Shown: positions 7,582 through 14,927, numbered from the stretch's first letter. The stretch is DNA of 16,186 nucleotides from JAENVT01 sp043758005 (GCA_043758005.1 JAYVOI010000351.1:1-16186), one strand, 5' to 3'. Program-made: numbers and translations. The notes: generated from the letters alone by a model not told the origin.

Positions 7582-8544
7582 TCAGACCCCGAATCGCACC
7601 AGGATGTCGATCGTCATCGCGGCGAACAGCAAGGTGACGTAGGTGATGCTGAATCCGAAGACGCGCATCGACCGCTGTGGGGTGGGGTTTTTGCCGAGGT
7701 CGACGGTGCTCCAGAGGAACAATCCACCAGCGACCACCGCCGTCACGATGTAGATCGCACCGAGGTGAGCGACCGGGATCAGCAGCAGCGTGAACGCAAC
7801 CATCAACACCGTGTACCCGACCATCTTGCGGGTCGTGACCTCGGCGCTGCTGACAGCAGGCAGCATCGGCACGTTGGCGGCCCGATAGTCGTCGGCATAG
7901 CGAATGGCCAACGCCCAGAAATGCGGAGGGGTCCACAGGAACATCACGACGAACAGCACCACCGGCGTCCAGGCGACGTCGTTGCGGACGGCTGCCCAAC
8001 CGACCAGTACCGGTACGGCACCCGCCGCACCACCGATCACGATGTTCTGCGTGCTCGTGCGCTTCAGCCACAGCGTGTAGACGAAGACGTAGAACAAGGT
8101 GGCGCACAGAGCCAGCACTGCAGACAACAAGTTGGCACCCACCCACAGCACACCGAAGGCGATCACCTCCAGCAGCAGGGCGAAGACCAGCGCGTTGCGC
8201 GGCTGGATCAGCCCGGTGACCAGCGGTCGCCCCTGGGTGCGGGGCATCAGCTTGTCGATGTCGCGGTCGACGACCATGTTGATGGCGTTGGCGCCGCCGG
8301 CCGCCAAGGTGCCACCGATCAACGTGATCGCCACGAGCGACCATGCCGGCCAGCGGCGCTCGGCCAGCACCATCGTCGGCACCGTCGTGATCAGCAACAG
8401 CTCGATGATCCGCGGCTTGGTCAGGGCGATGTAGCCGCCGAGCACGGTGGTGGGGGTGCGTCGAGTGCCGTGGGCAATCCCGTTGCGTCCGAGTCGCGCA
8501 GGCGCCAGCCGCGAAGGAACGAGGGGGCGAGCGCCGACAGCCAT
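7582..8544 (-). CDS. ctaB: Protoheme IX farnesyltransferase (heme O synthase)
   Basis: UbiA-family membrane prenyltransferase that transfers farnesyl from farnesyl diphosphate to heme b, giving heme O, the precursor of the heme A used by CtaD. The 320-residue protein has the first Asp-rich motif N..VDRDIDKLM followed by RTQGRPL (about residues 89-106) and the second motif YADDYRAANVPMLP (about 217-230), with about eight or nine helices. I chose the ATG at 8544 because length and N-terminus fit the family and a promoter-like TACGAT ends 6 nt upstream; the frame stays open for 156 nt more, but that part runs antisense into clpS. It lies directly before the oxidase operon, as expected for its maturation role. 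Heme A synthase (ctaA) is not in the window. Confidence 0.96.
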   Translation of the reverse strand: MAVGARPLVPSRLAPARLGRNGIAHGTRRTPTTVLGGYIALTKPRIIELLLITTVPTMVLAERRWPAWSLVAITLIGGTLAAGGANAINMVVDRDIDKLMPRTQGRPLVTGLIQPRNALVFALLLEVIAFGVLWVGANLLSAVLALCATLFYVFVYTLWLKRTSTQNIVIGGAAGAVPVLVGWAAVRNDVAWTPVVLFVVMFLWTPPHFWALAIRYADDYRAANVPMLPAVSSAEVTTRKMVGYTVLMVAFTLLLIPVAHLGAIYIVTAVVAGGLFLWSTVDLGKNPTPQRSMRVFGFSITYVTLLFAAMTIDILVRFGV

Positions 8545-8550
8545 GTCATC

Positions 8551-8580
8551 ATCGTATGGCCGTCCGAAGACAGCGGCCAA
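8551..8580 (-). promoter_or_regulatory. Candidate ctaB promoter, apparently leaderless
   Basis: Read on the minus strand, TTGGCC (8580-8575) and TACGAT (8556-8551) are 18 nt apart, resembling a sigma-70 type -35/-10 pair. The -10-like element ends 6 nt before the ctaB ATG, so transcription would begin at or next to the start codon and leave no room for a Shine-Dalgarno site. Leaderless mRNAs are common in Actinobacteria. The call is motif-based only. Confidence 0.4.
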
Positions 8581-8596
8581 GCGGCAGAATGGGAAC

Positions 8597-8893
8597 ATGG
8601 CCCCCACGACCGTTCCCGTCGAGGTCGGCAAGACGGATATCGACGAAGAGATCGTGCCGGACCGGCCATGGATCGTGCTCGTCTGGAACGATCCGATCAA
8701 CCTGATGAGCTACGTCACGTTCGTGTTCCAGAAGGTCTTCGGCTACAGCTTGGAGAAGGCCACGTCGTTGATGCTCGACGTGCACGAGAAGGGTCGCGCC
8801 GTCGTCTCCAGCGGCGCCAGGGAGAAGGCCGAGATCGACGTCTTCCGACTGCACGAGCACGGCTTGTGGGCCACGATGCAGCAAGACGACTGA
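8597..8893 (+). CDS. clpS: ATP-dependent Clp protease adaptor ClpS
   Basis: Adaptor that recognises N-degron substrates (bulky N-terminal residues) and delivers them to ClpC/ClpA-ClpP for degradation in the cytoplasm. The 98-residue protein has an acidic flexible N-terminus (1-22) and the core VWNDPINLMSYV (29-40), where the NDP carries the substrate-pocket Asn and Asp. MLDVHEKG (59-66) with pocket His63 and the ending LHEHGLWATM (85-94) follow. The ATG at 8597 fits the family length; an in-frame ATG at 8543 would add 18 residues unlike ClpS. CAGAAT at 8585-8590 may be a -10 element for a leaderless start, though GGGA just before the ATG could act as a weak ribosome site. Its stop overlaps the next gene by 1 nt. 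Confidence 0.95.
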   Translation: MAPTTVPVEVGKTDIDEEIVPDRPWIVLVWNDPINLMSYVTFVFQKVFGYSLEKATSLMLDVHEKGRAVVSSGAREKAEIDVFRLHEHGLWATMQQDD

Positions 8894-9402
8894 TGGCCCG
8901 CAAGCGTGCATTCATCCCGCCGGTCGAACGGGTCCGGGACGGCTTCATGTTCAACATCGGCGACGACGAACGTCAGCTGGTCATCCGCCTGCTGAACGAG
9001 CTCGGCCAGCTGCTGATGGACGAATCCGGCGATCCGCGGCTGATCCGGATGTTCCCTCCGGCCTACCACCTTGCCGACGATGCCGAGGCAGACGCCGAGT
9101 ACCAGCGCCTGATGCGCGACGACCTCGTCGCCTCGCGCCTGGCAGGCATCGCCACGGTCAACCTGGCGATGGAGACGCCCGGGCCGGTCAGCGAGGAGGC
9201 GATGGTCTCGTTCGTACAGGCGATCAACGGTCTCCGCCTGGTGCTCGGCACGATGCTCGACGTCGTCGAGGACCATGATCCTGACGACATCGACGAGGAC
9301 GACCCACTCGTCGGCGAGCACCACCTCTACAACTTCATGAGCTGGCTGCTCGACTGGGCAGTGCGCGCGCTCGGCGAGCCGATCACGCAGCAGGGCACAT
9401 GA
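8893..9402 (+). CDS. DUF2017 family protein
   Basis: A soluble 169-residue protein of the actinobacterial DUF2017 family, recognised from its place behind clpS and its sequence style; the function is unknown. It opens with a short beta-like stretch around FNIGDDERQLVIRLLNELGQ (about 19-38) and continues with alpha-helical sequence. It includes MFPPAYHLADD (53-63), typical of the family, an acidic segment near 128-140 (many Asp/Glu) and a final helix LYNFMSWLLDWAVRALG (147-163). No signal peptide, membrane helix or catalytic motif is evident. The ATG is fused to the clpS stop (TGATG), so the two proteins are made together and may act in the same N-degron or protease pathway; that link is inferred. 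The 3' end overlaps convergent degV by 20 bp. Confidence 0.85.
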   Translation: MARKRAFIPPVERVRDGFMFNIGDDERQLVIRLLNELGQLLMDESGDPRLIRMFPPAYHLADDAEADAEYQRLMRDDLVASRLAGIATVNLAMETPGPVSEEAMVSFVQAINGLRLVLGTMLDVVEDHDPDDIDEDDPLVGEHHLYNFMSWLLDWAVRALGEPITQQGT

Positions 9403-10192
9403 AGCAGCCAACGGTGCCACGGCCCGCATAGACACCGACGCTGGGGCCGATGCGGTAGCGCACGAGCTCCACCACGTTGGGCGATCGACCGATCGAGTCG
9501 GCCAGTGCGTCGGTCAAGGGCCTGCCGCTCCGATCGGCGTAACCGACACCGATCTTCAACTGTGGCCCCCATGCGAGGGCGGCAGTCGCCATCGTCGAGA
9601 TGGCCTCGGCGATGGTCTGAACGGTGGCGACCACGTCGAGGCGTCCTTCGTGCATCGTCATCACCGGGACACCGATCGGATGGTCGCCGGTCTCGATGAA
9701 GAGCGGTTGACCGACCACGAACACCGCGCCGATGCGAGGTGCCATCGACTCGGCGACCTGCACGGCGCGATCGATGTTGACACCATCGGCAATCGCGTCG
9801 CCCGCAGCCCATACACAGCAACCGACCCCGAATCCGGCCGTGCCGGAGTCCACGAGGCGGACGGGGATCGGGAGCAGCCGAGCCGCCAACCGCGCCGCGT
9901 TGAGCGTGCCCGACGTTGCCGCAGTGACGTGGATCGACAAGATCTCGTCGCAACCGCGATGGAGCAGCGTGTCGTACGCGGCCGCGAACTGACCCGGACT
10001 CGGTTGGGTCGTCTTGACGTGCGGCGGCGGCTCGGTGGCGATCATCTCGTAGAACCGGTCGGGGTCGAGGTCGACCCCTTCGAGGTACTCGTGCTCGTCG
10101 ACCGTGACCGTGATCGGCACCACCTCGACTGCATAGCGCTCGACCAGCAACTCCGGGAGTTGCGAATTGCTGTCGGTGCAGATGCCAATCAT
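9383..10192 (-). CDS. DegV family fatty-acid-binding protein
   Basis: DegV/FakB-type protein that binds a fatty acid in its cleft; in Firmicutes FakB hands it to the kinase FakA, while the actinobacterial role is less clear. No kinase gene is visible here. The 269-residue protein starts with the family opening MIGICTDSNSQLP (1-13), then TTQPSPGQF (61-69), the SIHVTAATSGT segment (86-96) that contacts the fatty-acid head group, and VDSGTAGFG (114-122). I chose the ATG at 10192, where the conserved DegV sequence begins; two in-frame upstream starts (to 10276) would add a non-conserved leader. The last 20 bp overlap the end of the convergent DUF2017 gene, so no terminator fits between them. The thioesterase gene lies 91 nt upstream on the same strand, a possible lipid-linked pairing. 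Confidence 0.92.
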   Translation of the reverse strand: MIGICTDSNSQLPELLVERYAVEVVPITVTVDEHEYLEGVDLDPDRFYEMIATEPPPHVKTTQPSPGQFAAAYDTLLHRGCDEILSIHVTAATSGTLNAARLAARLLPIPVRLVDSGTAGFGVGCCVWAAGDAIADGVNIDRAVQVAESMAPRIGAVFVVGQPLFIETGDHPIGVPVMTMHEGRLDVVATVQTIAEAISTMATAALAWGPQLKIGVGYADRSGRPLTDALADSIGRSPNVVELVRYRIGPSVGVYAGRGTVGCFMCPAA

Positions 10193-10221
10193 GCCGCGGC
10201 TCGGCCGTGACCCATGTGGGC

Positions 10222-10251
10222 ACCCTAAACCCATTGGCACCAGCGTGTCGC
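10222..10251 (-). promoter_or_regulatory. Candidate degV promoter
   Basis: On the minus strand GCGACA (10251-10246) and TAGGGT (10227-10222) are spaced by 18 nt, a plausible -35/-10 pair in the 91-nt gap before degV. A start site about 7 nt downstream would fall after the alternative upstream ATG, supporting translation from 10192. Two TTGAC motifs lie slightly further upstream (about 10264-10280), but no fitting -10 follows either one. Confidence 0.3.
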
Positions 10252-10283
10252 CGGGGCAATGGTGAAAAGCTGTCAAGGATTGG

Positions 10284-10718
10284 TCAAGAACCGAGGTCGG
10301 TCAACCAGCCGGGCAGGCGCGTCGGACGCCCCGCGGCGGTCACACAGCCGTGGACGGTGACGGCAGTTGCCCTGACCTCGCCGCCGACGGTCAGCAAGTA
10401 GGCCATTTGGAACGACGTCCGCGTGATCGCAGCCAGCGACAGGTGCACGTCGACCTCCTCGTCGAAGCGCAGCGGCTGCCGGTACTGCACGAAGCATTCG
10501 AGCACTGCGTAGTCGACACCTTCCGACCGCATCTCGGCGTACGGATGGCCGAGCTCGCGCAGGTACTCGACCCTGGTCTCTTCGAGGTACGGCAGGTAAC
10601 GGCTGTGGTGCACGATCCCCATCGCATCGGTTTCGGCGAATCGAACGCGGATCCGGTGGGTGAAGGGATAGTCCGTCGCGACGAGCGACGGATCGACCGA
10701 GAGACGCACGCTGCGCAC
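10284..10718 (-). CDS. YbgC/FadM-type acyl-CoA thioesterase (hotdog fold)
   Basis: A 144-residue single-domain 4HBT hotdog protein that probably hydrolyses acyl-CoA thioesters in the cytoplasm. The signature RFAETDAMGIVHHSRYLPYL (26-45) contains the Asp expected at the active site (Asp31) and the following His-His-Ser-Arg-Tyr of the 'DxxGxVHHxxY' pattern. Downstream, DYAVLECFVQYRQPLRFDE (about 69-87) and the strand region TSFQMAYLLTVGG (101-113) match the central sheet. The start shown is a GTG at 10718; a second GTG three codons later is equally possible, since the domain begins only near residue 18 and TACGGT just upstream looks like a -10 element for a leaderless message. The chain length is normal for the family. 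The substrate cannot be told from sequence. Confidence 0.9.
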   Translation of the reverse strand: MRSVRLSVDPSLVATDYPFTHRIRVRFAETDAMGIVHHSRYLPYLEETRVEYLRELGHPYAEMRSEGVDYAVLECFVQYRQPLRFDEEVDVHLSLAAITRTSFQMAYLLTVGGEVRATAVTVHGCVTAAGRPTRLPGWLTDLGS

Positions 10719-10800
10719 CGTAGTGGCACGAATCAGCTGGCGCGATTCCGCTGACCTGCTGATAGTGTTGCGACGCTCTCAACCGGAAGAAGAATCCCTA

Positions 10801-10873
10801 GCCCCCATCGTCTAGTGGCCTAGGACACCACCCTTTCAAGGTGGCGGCACGGGTTCGAATCCCGTTGGGGGTG
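10801..10873 (+). tRNA. tRNA-Glu (anticodon TTC)
   Basis: A 73-nt cloverleaf: acceptor GCCCCCA/TGGGGGT (with a G-T first pair), D stem GTCT/GGAC, anticodon stem CCACC/GGTGG around CTTTCAA, T stem ACGGG/CCCGT with loop TTCGAAT, discriminator G. CCA is not encoded. First of three tRNAs on the strand; a -10-like TAGTGT at 10763-10768 may start the transcript, but I see no clear -35. Confidence 0.97.
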
Positions 10874-10896
10874 CTGGTCAGATTGGTTCACAGTCT

Positions 10897-10970
10897 GGTC
10901 CCGTGGTGAAGCTGGAGTTCACGCCGGCCTGTCAAGCCGGAGGTCGCGGGTTCGAGTCCCGTCGGGACCG
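10897..10970 (+). tRNA. tRNA-Asp (anticodon GTC)
   Basis: A 74-nt cloverleaf: acceptor GGTCCCG/CGGGACC, D stem GTGA/TCAC, anticodon stem CCGGC/GCCGG around CTGTCAA, T stem GCGGG/CCCGT with loop TTCGAGT, discriminator G. CCA is not encoded. It sits 23 nt after tRNA-Glu, and the pair is most likely processed from one precursor. Confidence 0.97.
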
Positions 10971-10971
10971 C

Positions 10972-10991
10972 TCAAACCGAAGTTGGTTTGA
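10972..10991 (+). other. Small hairpin between tRNA-Asp and tRNA-Phe
   Basis: Perfect 7-bp inverted repeat TCAAACC / GGTTTGA with a 6-nt loop, starting 2 nt after the tRNA-Asp gene. No T-run follows. It could be a processing signal, a weak attenuator, or chance. Confidence 0.4.
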
Positions 10992-11023
10992 AGTGGTGCA
11001 AGTTGTAGGAAGTTGATCACTAC

Positions 11024-11096
11024 GGTCGAGTAGCTCAGTCGGCAGAGCACACGCCTGAAAAGCGTGGGGTCACCGGATCGACGCCGGTCTCGACCA
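11024..11096 (+). tRNA. tRNA-Phe (anticodon GAA) with an unusual T loop
   Basis: A 73-nt cloverleaf: acceptor GGTCGAG/CTCGACC, D stem GCTC/GAGC, anticodon stem CACGC/GCGTG around CTGAAAA, T stem ACCGG/CCGGT, discriminator A. All stems are fully paired. The T loop reads ATCGACG, with A where position 54 is almost always T (normally modified to ribothymidine, pairing with A58). Otherwise it looks functional, and it completes the Glu-Asp-Phe cluster found in many Actinobacteria. Confidence 0.93.
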
Positions 11097-11110
11097 CCGC
11101 ATCGGGGATC

Positions 11111-11153
11111 GCGGGCACCGAGATGGGCACAGACGGCCCAGATCGGTGCCCGC
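11111..11153 (+). terminator. Strong hairpin after the tRNA cluster, probable terminator
   Basis: A perfect 11-bp inverted repeat GCGGGCACCGA (11111-11121) / TCGGTGCCCGC (11143-11153) encloses two mismatches and an inner 5-bp stem TGGGC/GCCCA around a 7-nt loop. The 43-nt structure begins 14 nt after tRNA-Phe. It lacks a T-run, as many actinobacterial terminators do. It covers the GTG at 11146, the first available start of the following broken gene, which argues against that start being real. Confidence 0.6.
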
Positions 11154-12539
11154 CTTGCCGTTGATGGCGAGCCGGCGGACGGTTGGTGAACATTGGCCCA
11201 CCGTCGGCACGACCGTGAACGTCCCGCTCGCCGCCGGTGCCACCTCGTTCACGCTCGCCGGTCTCGACTACACCACGTCCTACTCGGTGTCGCTGATCGC
11301 GACGAACTCCCTCGGCAGCAGCCTGGCCTCGAACACCGTCGTCGGCACACCCGGTGCCCCGCAGCAACCACCGCCGCCGGTCCAACCGAACTACGTTTCA
11401 TTGTCTCCCGGCCGCTTGGCCGACACTCGACCGGGAGCCGAGACGGTCGACGGCCTGTACGCCGGTGAGGGGATCCGCGCCGGGGGGTCGACCCTGCAGC
11501 TCACCGTCACCGGCCGAGGCAACGTCGACCCGACCGCGACCGCCGTCGCATTGAACGTGACCGTGGTCGATCCGGAGGCTGCCGGGTTCGTCACGGTCTA
11601 CCCGTGCGGCGCGACGCAGCCCACCGCTTCGAACCTCAACTACGCGCCGGGTGTCGGTGTGGTCGTCCCCAATGCCGTCATGGCCAAGGTCGGCACTGCC
11701 GGACAGGTGTGTGTCTTCGTGTCGGCGAGCACCCACCTGATCGTCGATGTCAACGGGTTCTTCCCGCCGACCACCAGCCTGCACTCGATCAACCCTGCCC
11801 GCGTGCTCGAGACCAGGGTGGGTCCCGGCCTCATCACAGTCGACGGCTTGCAGCAAGGTGACGGCCAACGCGCACCCGGGTCGGCCACGAGCGTGCAGAT
11901 CGGTGGTCGGGCGACGGTGCCGACCGATGCGGGTGCTGTTGTGCTCAACGTGACGGTGACCGGCACGCAGGCCGACGGCTTCGTGACCGTCTACCCCTGC
12001 GGGACTGCGATACCGACTGCGTCCAACATCAACTACGTGGCCGGCGCCACCGTCGCCAACCTGGCCGTCGCCAAGATCGGCGCAAGCAGCAGCGTGTGCA
12101 TCTTCACCAACTCGGCCATCGATCTCATCGCTGACGTCAACGGGTACTTCCCCGCCACGACCACCTACAAGCCGCTCGACCCTGCTCGCCTGCTCGAGAC
12201 CCGATCCGGTCTCAGCACCATCGACGGACTGTTCAACGGCATCGGCCTGCGGTCGGTGAACGAGATCACCGAGCTCACCGTGACCGGCCGAGGCGGCGTG
12301 CCACTCGGCGCCGCGACCGTGGTGCTCAACGTCACCGTTGCCGGGTCGACGGCTTCCGGGTTCGTCACCGTGTACCCGTGCGGCATCCCGGCCCCACTCG
12401 CGTCGAACCTCAACTACGGCGTCGGCACGGTTGTGGCGAACGCTGTCACCGTCAAGGTTGGACCGATGGCAAGGTGTGCCTGCGCAACTCCGGGCCCACC
12501 GAACTGGTGGTCGATGTGAACGGCTACCTGCCGACGTGA
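11146..12539 (+). pseudogene. Truncated and frameshifted gene: half a fibronectin III domain plus three 129-residue repeats
   Basis: The protein begins abruptly. There is no signal peptide, and residues ~21-70 are only the second half of a fibronectin III domain (GTTVNVPLAAGATSFTLAGL, then SYSVSLIATNSLG, closing TPGAPQ). The missing first half is not found in the other frames upstream, only tRNA-Phe and a hairpin. A Pro-rich linker (72-80) leads to three tandem repeats. At about 12460-12463 one base is missing: the frame changes after VTVKVG, while the next frame continues TDGKVCLRNSGPTELVVDVNGYLP to a TGA at 12537-12539, exactly the expected repeat end. The ancestral product was presumably an exported surface protein. 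It could be a true pseudogene, or the shift could be an assembly error; the truncated 5' end favours a decayed gene. Confidence 0.7.
11392..12539 (+). repeat. Three tandem coding repeats with an exact 129-codon period
   Basis: Repeat units begin near 11392, 11779 and 12166, each 387 nt apart. Each reads L.P.RL.(D/E)TR, then VDGL or IDGL, VTGRG.V or similar, LNVTV, GFVTVYPCG, ASN.NY, a V.NAV..K.G segment, VC.F, and ends DVNG(F/Y)(F/L)P. Two Cys per unit (YPCG and VC) could form a disulfide. The DNA is diverged between copies while the protein pattern is kept, so the duplication is old and was under selection. The repeat type occurs in exported proteins of Acidimicrobiia; the fold and ligand are unknown to me. 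Confidence 0.85.
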
Positions 12540-12685
12540 GTGTGGCGGCCCTCGCCGCTCGGTGAAAATAAGTCGATCGGCCTAGGTCTCGCGAGCCGTT
12601 GGTCTGCCAGGCCGACCGACCACCCCCGATATCCTCGCTGAGTGGCATTCAGCCTGCTGACCCGAACCCACGGTGCGCGCCGGCG

Positions 12686-14830
12686 ATGAGCGACCGATCG
12701 CGCCCTGCGCTCGAGCAACAGCTGGTCGATCTGCTGGCCGTCGCCGAGCCACAAGGGAGTGCCGTCGCAGCGGACCTCGCCACGCTCGACCTTGCTCATC
12801 TCTACGACGTGCAACTGGCCAGCCGGCACTGCGACCTGGCGGCACGATGGCTGCGCTCGCAGGGCAAGGGCTACTACACGATCGGCTCGGCCGGCCATGA
12901 GAGCAACGCGATCCTGGCGATGGCGACGCGACCGACCGACCCGGCGTTGCTGCACTACCGCAGCGGCGGCTTCTACCTCGGCCGGGCCGGGTTGCCGGGC
13001 ATCAGCGACATCCTGGCCGGCGTCGTCGCGGCCACCAGTGAACCGATCTCGGGCGGGCGCCACAAGGTGTTCGGCCGCCACGATCTGGCGATCATCCCGC
13101 AGACCTCGACCATCGCCTCGCACCTACCTCGCGCGCTCGGGGTTGCCTTCGCGATCGATCGCGCCGCGAAGCTGAAGGTCGCCTCGCCGTGGCCGAACGA
13201 TGCCATCACCATCTGCAGCTTCGGCGATGCGTCGGCGAACCATTCGGTCGCCACCGGCGCGTTCAACACGGCTGCGTACTGCGCGTACCAACGGCTGCCA
13301 TTGCCCTTGCTGTTCGTGTGCGAGGACAACGGCCTGGGAATCAGCGTGCGAACACCGAGTGGATGGATCGAATCCGTCTTCGGGTCGCGCCCACACCTTC
13401 ACTACGCCGCCGTCGACGGCGACGATCCGTTGGCGGTCGCCGAGGTCACAGCCGACCTGTCGCACTGGGTGCGCACGCGGCGCAAGCCTGCCTTCCTGCA
13501 CGTGCGCACGGTTCGTTATGGCGGGCACGCCGGCACCGACGTCGAGGCGGCCTACCGCACCGCCGTGGAACTGCGCGCCGACGCGAACCGCGACCCGATC
13601 CTCGGCACCGCCAGGGCACTGCTGTCGGCCGGCTGGACGGCCGCAGCCCTGTTGCAGCGCCACGACGAGATCGCCGAGATGGTCTACAAGGTCGCCACCG
13701 ATCTGGCCGATGCCCAACAACTGACATCAGCCGACGAGGTCATGCGGCCGCTCGCCATCCGGCGCCCGGACGAGGTCGCCCGGCGCGTCGCCGACATGGC
13801 GCCGGCATCGACCACCGGTGATCCGGTCACCTTCGCCCAGGCGGTCAACGCCACGCTGGCCACGGTGCTCGAGCGCCGACCGAACGTGTTGGTGTTCGGC
13901 GAGGACGTTGCCGTGAAAGGTGGCGTGTACGGCGTGACCAAGGGTCTGATGGCCAAGGCCGGCGGCGGGCGGGTGTTCGACACGTTGCTCGACGAGACGT
14001 CGATCCTCGGCTTGGCGAACGGCAGCGCGATCAGTGGGTTCGTGCCGATCCCCGAGATCGAGTACCTCGCCTACCTCCACAACGCCGAGGACCAACTGCG
14101 CGGCGAGGCGGCCACTCTGTCGTTCTTCTCGAACGGGCAGTACCGCAATGGACTCGTGCTGCGCGTGGCCGGCTACGGCTACCAGGAAGGTTTCGGTGGG
14201 CACTTCCACAACGACGATGCCGTCGCAGTGTTGCGCGACATCCCCGGTCTCGTCGTGGCGTCGCCGTCGCGACCTGACGATGCTGCGGCGATGTTGACGA
14301 CATGCGTCGCCGCCGCCGAGGTCGACGGCACGGTGTCGGTCTTCCTCGAGCCGATCGCCCGCTATCACACGCAAGACCTGTACGAGGCCGGCGATCGCGA
14401 GTGGATGGCTGAAATCCACCAACCCGAACACGCACCGATCGGCACGGCACGGACGTACGGCAACGGCCTCGATCTGACGATCATCACGTGCGGCAACGGT
14501 GTGCTGCTGAGCCTTCGGGTGGCCCGCCGGCTGGCCGGTCGCGGTGTCGGTGTGCGCGTGGTCGACATGCGTTGGCTCTCGCCACTGCCGATCGACGACC
14601 TCATCCGCGAGACGAATGCGACGCGAGCCGTGCTGGTGGCCGACGAGACGAGGGCCAGCGGTGGGTGGAGTGAGGGTGTGATCACCGCACTGGTCGAGGC
14701 CGGCATCACGTCGCGCCTGGGCAGGGTCACGAGCAAGGACAGCTTCATCCCCTTGGGCGATGCGGCCAAGCTGGTGTTGCTCAGCGAGGACGAGATCGAG
14801 GCCGCGGCCTACCGACTGCTGCACGGCTGA
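12686..14830 (+). CDS. Fused E1 alpha-beta component of a 2-oxoacid dehydrogenase (thiamine diphosphate dependent)
   Basis: Catalyses decarboxylation of a 2-oxoacid and acyl transfer to lipoyl-E2. The 714-residue chain joins E1-alpha (about 15-370) and E1-beta (about 381-714), normally separate. In the alpha half the ThDP/Mg motif is GDAS (180-183) with EDNGLGIS (213-220), a variant of GDG...NN. The beta half shows VFGEDVAVKGGVYGVTKGL (403-421), RVFDTLLDETSILGLANG (429-446), EIEYL, a GFGGHFHNDD loop (502-511) where a catalytic His is expected, then PGLVVASPSRPDDA and the C-terminal transketolase-type domain. ATG at 12686 fits the start of the conserved region; the open frame extends 87 nt upstream without family features. 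No E2 or E3 genes are nearby, so branched-chain versus pyruvate-type substrate cannot be decided. TATCCT at 12630-12635 is a possible -10. Confidence 0.93.
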   Translation: MSDRSRPALEQQLVDLLAVAEPQGSAVAADLATLDLAHLYDVQLASRHCDLAARWLRSQGKGYYTIGSAGHESNAILAMATRPTDPALLHYRSGGFYLGRAGLPGISDILAGVVAATSEPISGGRHKVFGRHDLAIIPQTSTIASHLPRALGVAFAIDRAAKLKVASPWPNDAITICSFGDASANHSVATGAFNTAAYCAYQRLPLPLLFVCEDNGLGISVRTPSGWIESVFGSRPHLHYAAVDGDDPLAVAEVTADLSHWVRTRRKPAFLHVRTVRYGGHAGTDVEAAYRTAVELRADANRDPILGTARALLSAGWTAAALLQRHDEIAEMVYKVATDLADAQQLTSADEVMRPLAIRRPDEVARRVADMAPASTTGDPVTFAQAVNATLATVLERRPNVLVFGEDVAVKGGVYGVTKGLMAKAGGGRVFDTLLDETSILGLANGSAISGFVPIPEIEYLAYLHNAEDQLRGEAATLSFFSNGQYRNGLVLRVAGYGYQEGFGGHFHNDDAVAVLRDIPGLVVASPSRPDDAAAMLTTCVAAAEVDGTVSVFLEPIARYHTQDLYEAGDREWMAEIHQPEHAPIGTARTYGNGLDLTIITCGNGVLLSLRVARRLAGRGVGVRVVDMRWLSPLPIDDLIRETNATRAVLVADETRASGGWSEGVITALVEAGITSRLGRVTSKDSFIPLGDAAKLVLLSEDEIEAAAYRLLHG

Positions 14831-14927
14831 CGAACCAAGTCAGTCGCGTGACCTGCGCTCCCAGTACGATCGCGGCACGACGACGCGAGAATGGGATGAG
14901 TAGGTGTTGGGAATCACGGGTGGTCGG

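Noticed and set aside
7531..8892. Long plus-strand open frame leading into DUF2017
   Set aside because: The part before 8893 is antisense to ctaB and out of frame with clpS; only the region from the ATG at 8893 is protein-like.
10193..10276. Longer degV N-terminus
   Set aside because: The added 28 residues are not DegV-like, and a promoter-like pair at 10222-10251 lies inside this stretch.
11146..11205. GTG at 11146 as a genuine translation start
   Set aside because: It sits within a strong hairpin, lacks a ribosome-binding site, and the first ~20 residues resemble neither a signal peptide nor FN3 sequence.
11398..12648. 416-codon minus-strand frame opposite the repeat protein
   Set aside because: Its apparent repeats are shadows of the 129-codon repeats on the plus strand.
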